Shown piece by piece: positions 19,125 to 22,729 of a stretch of DNA of 22,729 bases; position 1 is the first letter of the stretch; each line of letters starts with the position of its first letter. The position numbers and the translations under genes are program-made. This DNA comes from Sporisorium sorghi. Its lineage: Eukaryota; Basidiomycota; Ustilaginomycetes; Ustilaginales; Ustilaginaceae. The notes beneath the pieces were generated by a model, which worked only from the letters and a program-made list of their open reading frames with translations, ran no database searches and was not told the DNA's origin. The stretch covers positions 1-22,729 of the forward strand of contig JALCCG010000325.1 in assembly GCA_023212695.1 (NCBI GenBank), read 5' to 3'.

Positions 19125-20921
19125 ATGTTGCGGCAGTCCTCGTTACTGAGCCGGTGCGCTCCCACTACTCTCGCACGATCACACATTCCAACAATGTCGA
19201 GAGCATCACAATTCTCCACATCATCATCCACTCCACGAGACGCACATCCATGGATCAGTGGTCGCTTCGACCAGGCCGACACCGCCAACACACCCTCCTC
19301 CAAACTCGCCATCACCGACCCAGCCCGCTCCACACCCATCGGCACCATCGCCATCCCCACGCGCAACCAAATCCACCGCGCGCTTTCCGACGCGCACGCC
19401 GTCTTCGCCTCTGGCCACGGCGCGTGGTCCTCGCCCTCCTCGACTCACTTGCGCTCCGAGTGCCTCTACCGGCTCGCCCAGATCCTGCGCCAGCGCGCGC
19501 CCGAGCTGGCGCTGCTCGAGAGCCAGCAGACCGGCCGGTGCATCCGCGAGTTCCGCGCGCAGCTCGCAAGGCTGTACGAGTGGTTCGAATACTACTCTGC
19601 TCTCATCCGCGTCGGCGAGGGCGGCACCTTGCCGCTGAGGGGCGAGCTGCTGGGCTACAAAGCGCGCCGGCCGCTGGGTGTGGTGCTGCAGATCACGCCG
19701 TTCAACCACCCGCTGTTGATTGCGGTCAAGAAGCTCGCGGCCGCGCTGGCAGCGGGGAATAGTGTGATCGTCAAGCCGAGCGAGGTGGCGCCTCTGACCG
19801 TGTTGCAGCTGGGGCCGATGGTGAAGGAAGCAGGCGTGCCGGATGGCGTGGTGCAGATCCTCCCCGGCGCAGCAGAGACGGCCAAGCTGCTCGTCGAGTC
19901 AGAGTACATTCGCAAGATTGACTTTACGGGTGGAACGAGGGTCGGCACGCTTCTGTCAGAGCAGGCGGGCAAGAGGCTCATCCCCATCACCACCGAGCTG
20001 GGCGGTAAAGCACCCTTGATCGTCATGGACGACTGCCCGCTCCATGTGGCGGTCAACGGCGCCTCGTTTGCTGCGTTCGTCGCGAGCGGTCAGACGTGCG
20101 TCTCTGCCACGAGGATCTTGGTGCAGGAGAAGAGATTCGCCGAGTTCGTGGCGCGCTTTGCGCAGAGGGCCGACAAGATTGCGCGTCGCATCGGCGATCC
20201 TCAGAACCCGGAAACGCTGTTGGGATCGCTCATCAGTGCTGTACACGTCGACAAGGTCGAGGCTCTGGTGCAGGGTGCGACCGCTTCAAATGGCAGCTCT
20301 GGCGCAGCTCTATGGAAGTGCGTGGCGGGCGGACGGCGGCCCGGCGGTGCTGCGTTCGACGCGCACGATCTGTCCTCCGGCGCTTTCTATCCACCAACCA
20401 TCCTCACCCCAGCCGCTCTCTCACCCGACTCGAGCACCCTGTCAGCTACAGCAGAGCAAACCATCCGAAGCAGCCCTCTGTGGCAGCAAGAGGTCTTCGG
20501 CCCCGTCGTATGCGTAGTCCCCTTCCGAGACGACGCGCACGCCGTCGAGCTGGCCAACGACAGCCGCTTCGGCCTCGGCGCGAGCGTCTGGACCGCCGAC
20601 CACGCGCGCTTCCACCGCCTCGTGCCTCGCATCAACGCCGGCATCGTGTGGCTCAACACGCACCACCGCAACGACCCCGCCAGTCCCTGGGGCGCCATCG
20701 CCCCCACGGGCGAGTTCTCGGCAAGTGGCACAGCGAGCCTCGGCGCCAACCCGTCCGGGATCGGCAGGGAGAACGGCGTGGAGGCGCTCAATGCGTACAG
20801 CACCGTGCAGAGTGTCACGATCAACTATGCCGATGTGCACACCATGCGTGCCGCGGAAGACTGGTTTGGCGCTGCGGATGGCGAGAGCTCTGCGGCACAG
20901 TCGGACGTTAGATACGGGTGA
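19125..20921 (+). CDS. NAD(P)-dependent aldehyde dehydrogenase
   Basis: 598 residues, intron-less. It is an ALDH-superfamily protein with all key residues. The catalytic Asn194 is in TPFNHP, Lys217 in VKPSE for cofactor binding, the FTGGTRVG turn at 267-274, the general base Glu291 in ELGGK, and the nucleophile Cys325 in SGQTCVSATR. QEVFGPVV is near the expected place. It oxidises an aldehyde to the acid, and the substrate is not evident. Residues 1 to about 35 (MLRQSSLLSRCAPTTLARSH...) look like a mitochondrial presequence. A second in-frame ATG at 19194 (Met24, context acaATGt) could give a shorter form. The protein is about 100 residues longer than typical ALDHs, due to the N-terminus, a Ser-rich insert before QEVFGP, and the tail. 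It converges on an ACMSD-like gene only 60 bp away. Confidence 0.93.
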   Translation: MLRQSSLLSRCAPTTLARSHIPTMSRASQFSTSSSTPRDAHPWISGRFDQADTANTPSSKLAITDPARSTPIGTIAIPTRNQIHRALSDAHAVFASGHGAWSSPSSTHLRSECLYRLAQILRQRAPELALLESQQTGRCIREFRAQLARLYEWFEYYSALIRVGEGGTLPLRGELLGYKARRPLGVVLQITPFNHPLLIAVKKLAAALAAGNSVIVKPSEVAPLTVLQLGPMVKEAGVPDGVVQILPGAAETAKLLVESEYIRKIDFTGGTRVGTLLSEQAGKRLIPITTELGGKAPLIVMDDCPLHVAVNGASFAAFVASGQTCVSATRILVQEKRFAEFVARFAQRADKIARRIGDPQNPETLLGSLISAVHVDKVEALVQGATASNGSSGAALWKCVAGGRRPGGAAFDAHDLSSGAFYPPTILTPAALSPDSSTLSATAEQTIRSSPLWQQEVFGPVVCVVPFRDDAHAVELANDSRFGLGASVWTADHARFHRLVPRINAGIVWLNTHHRNDPASPWGAIAPTGEFSASGTASLGANPSGIGRENGVEALNAYSTVQSVTINYADVHTMRAAEDWFGAADGESSAAQSDVRYG

Positions 20922-20981
20922 AAGGCAATGCAGAAGACTTTGATTTCGAGCTGTGAAGTGTGTGTGTGTGTGTGGGAATGC

Positions 20982-22276
20982 TTACAGACCGAACAGCTTG
21001 ATGGCGTTTTGACCGAACACGCCGAGCTGGGCCGAGTGCGACCAAGCGGGCACGTCGCTGATCGCCTCAAGATTCTCGGTCACCGATCTCCACGTTTCCG
21101 TCTGATCATCCGTAATCACAGTGCCGTCCTCCTTTGTGGGCGGGAAGAATGGATGATCGGTGCCGAACATCATCCTCTGTACGCCCACCTCGACCGACTC
21201 TTCCCCCGCAACCTTTGCACCAGCAGCAGCGGTACCGGACTTGTATCTCTCAGCACGGCCGATGATCTTAGCGACAGCCTCGAGCTCCTCTGGGCCGTAG
21301 GCGACGGCGTCGTAGTAGAGCTTCCCCAAATAGTAGCGCGGGTCGTGCTTGAGACGGTTGCAGACGTGCGGGTCGTGTGCGACGCAGCTGGCGAGGCGGG
21401 ACGAGAGGATGGGGAGCGCGCCACCGGAGTGAGCGACGAGCAGGCGCAGCTTCGGGTGGCGGTCGAACACGCCGGCGAGGATGAGGCGCGTCGTCGCTGC
21501 TGCGGTCTCGAAGGGAAACCCCAGAGCGAGCGGGAGGACGTGGCCGTTGTCTTGCGAGCCCCACAATCCCGATGCTTGCGAGGCGTCGGCGCCGACACCG
21601 TGGTGCGGGTGGAGGAAGAGCACGAGGCCGAGCTCGGCCGCTTTGGCCCAAACTGGCTCGAGCGCAGGGTCGTCCAGCCCCTTGCCCAGCCCGCGCGAGC
21701 CCAGAATCGCACCGCACAGGCTCGGCGAGCGCGCAATCGTCTCTAGACTTTTCACCACCTCCGCCGGATCCACACCCTCCGCCAACGGCATGATGCCAAA
21801 CGCCCTCATCCTCCGCCCCGCCTCCATCCCCTCTCCAGCAGCAGCAAACAGCTCCGCAGCGTCGGAACAGTACTGCTCCAGATCCGCATTGCACTCGTGC
21901 GCCGACGTCACCGCCTGCGGAGCATCCAGAAAGTCGAGCCACGGATTGGCCAGCGAGACGATGCTAATGTCGATCGAGTGTCGGTTCATGAACGAGACCT
22001 TGTTGCGCACGTCCCAGTACTGCGGGCCCACGGTGCGTCCGCCCGAGACTTCTTGCGGGAGAATGGCGAGTTTTTCCGAGCCATCGGGAGAGTTGGTGTG
22101 GATGCGTGGGTTGACGGTGCGAGAGCGCAGCAGCGACACCAAGCGCCTGGTGTAGATGTGCGTATGGCAGCTGTCATTTGAAGATGAATGAGAGTGATCA
22201 GTGCCGGCTCAAGATGACTGCCCCTCAACCTGGAGGCTGATGACAATACTCACTCTACGAGGATTCTCTTGCTCAT
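20982..22276 (-). CDS. ACMSD-like amidohydrolase/decarboxylase
   Basis: Two exons, 22276-22254 (23 nt) and 22170-20982, across an 83-bp GTGAGT...ACAG intron, give 403 residues. The tiny first exon encodes MSKRILVD. Exon 2 supplies CHTHIYTRR, completing the N-terminal HxH metal motif (H10, H12). Other amidohydrolase-2 ligands are visible: LFLHPHHG, LLVAHSGGALP and FGTDHPFFPP (Asp). The stretch from AHSGGALP through PRYYLGKLYYDAVAYGPEEL closely follows 2-amino-3-carboxymuconate-6-semialdehyde decarboxylase. ACMSD diverts the kynurenine pathway away from NAD synthesis, giving 2-aminomuconate semialdehyde. Relatives decarboxylate resorcylate, uracil carboxylate or carboxyvanillate, so the substrate is open. 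Without the first exon the protein would lack its metal motif and a proper start. Confidence 0.85.
22171..22253 (-). other. Spliceosomal intron 1 of the ACMSD-like gene
   Basis: 83 bp with donor GTGAGT and acceptor ATGACAG. It interrupts the Asp8 codon (GA/C). A branch-like CTGAT lies about 30 bases before the acceptor. Splicing joins MSKRILVD to the HTH metal motif in frame. Confidence 0.88.
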
Positions 22277-22498
22277 CTTGCGCTGTCGCTGTGCCTCTGA
22301 GGTGGTGGTGTCGAGACAAGACAATGCAGAGGCCGTCTTAGCATTGTGTTGAAGCCGTTGAACTGTGCGAGCCTCGTTCAACGCATCTCTCTCGAGAAGA
22401 AAGCGAAATTAAGCTTCCGAGCAGCCGAGACTGATAAGCGCATCACCCGTGTTTGCCCAGTAATCGAAATGCAAATTTTGACCCGTCCCTCAGCGACA
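22277..22498. promoter_or_regulatory. Upstream region of the ACMSD-like gene, shared with the tRNA flank
   Basis: 222 bp between the ACMSD-like start codon and the tRNA. A CTGATAAG motif at 22431-22438 repeats the 8-mer found at 19053-19060 upstream of the aldehyde dehydrogenase. It is a candidate GATA-factor site about 155 bp upstream of the start codon. Confidence 0.45.
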
Positions 22499-22608
22499 GG
22501 CAAGATGGCCGAGTGGTCTAAGGCGTAGCATTAAGGTAATAAAGACATTCTGAGCATTCGGAAAGGATCTGCTATCTTCGGGCGTGGGTTCGAATCCCAC
22601 TCTTGTCA
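22499..22608 (+). tRNA. tRNA-Leu(AAG) with a 32-nt intron
   Basis: Acceptor arm GGCAAGA (22499-22505) pairs with TCTTGTC (22601-22607), with one G-U, followed by discriminator A. The D arm GCCGAGTGGTCTAAGGC is Leu-type and contains box A. The anticodon stem TAGCA/TGCTA encloses loop TTAAGG...C with anticodon AAG at 22533-22535. The intron is 22537-22568, in the canonical place between positions 37 and 38. The T arm GTGGG-TTCGAAT-CCCAC contains box B. The mature length is about 78. The variable arm (TCTTCGGGC) is only 9 nt, shorter than usual for Leu. A73 excludes Ser. By chance the genome reads ACCA after the acceptor stem. Confidence 0.88.
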
Positions 22609-22614
22609 CCATTC

Positions 22615-22626
22615 TTTTTTTTTTTT
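22615..22626 (+). terminator. T12 RNA polymerase III terminator of the tRNA gene
   Basis: Twelve T start seven bases after the tRNA discriminator base. This is a standard Pol III stop signal on the tRNA strand. Confidence 0.85.
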
Positions 22627-22684
22627 GCGCTTTTTACCTCAAGATGCGCGCTCTGCATTGACATCCTCTGTCGGGTCAGTCTTT

Positions 22685-22686
<2 letters not shown>

Positions 22687-22729
<43 letters not shown>
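22687..22729. repeat. T43 homopolymer at the end of the window
   Basis: The last 43 bases are all T, preceded by CTTTTC. The sequence stops inside the run, as expected where an assembly breaks at a homopolymer. The true length and what lies beyond are unknown. Confidence 0.9.

Overview
This is nuclear DNA of a GC-rich, intron-poor fungus. The best fit is a smut-type basidiomycete (Ustilaginomycotina: Ustilago, Sporisorium, Pseudozyma or a relative). This rests on long intron-less reading frames with strong GC bias at third codon positions, Gln/Ala/Ser-rich low-complexity tracts, short GT-AG introns (83 and 93 bp), a tRNA gene with an intron, and eukaryote-only proteins (ATG9, SNF5, EAF6, p24). 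The species cannot be fixed from the sequence alone. The 3' end stops in a run of 43 T, so it is probably a contig end.

Layout, left to right. (1) 257-1147 +: EAF6-type histone acetyltransferase subunit. (2) 1467-1811 -: COX23-type twin CX9C mitochondrial protein. It is divergent from (3) 2314-2988 +: p24/GOLD-domain cargo receptor of the early secretory pathway. (4) 3397-5685 -: biotin-carrying alpha subunit of methylcrotonyl-CoA carboxylase (leucine catabolism, mitochondrial). (5) 6230-12739 -: a very large SNF5/SFH1 chromatin-remodelling subunit with a Gln-rich, prion-like N-terminus that contains a perfect 225-bp tandem duplication. (6) 13961-16411 -: ATG9, preceded by a T-rich tract. (7) 17266-18576 -: 2-oxoglutarate/Fe(II) dioxygenase with one 3' intron. 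(8) 19125-20921 +: aldehyde dehydrogenase. (9) 20982-22276 -: ACMSD-like amidohydrolase/decarboxylase with a 23-nt first exon. (10) 22499-22608 +: tRNA-Leu(AAG) with a 32-nt intron and a T12 Pol III terminator.

Genes 1-6 are housekeeping functions with no evident pathway link. Genes 7-9 may be a small catabolic group: dioxygenase, aldehyde dehydrogenase and ACMSD-like decarboxylase. The only three GATAAG motifs I noticed in the window lie in the two intergenic regions upstream of these three genes, which suggests shared nitrogen control. This is inference.

I see no mobile element, CRISPR array, virus or clearly new system. The points most worth checking are the recent exact duplication in SNF5, the possible ACMSD/ALDH/dioxygenase group with its GATA sites, the intron-retention C-terminus of the dioxygenase, and a possible small spliced gene upstream of ATG9.
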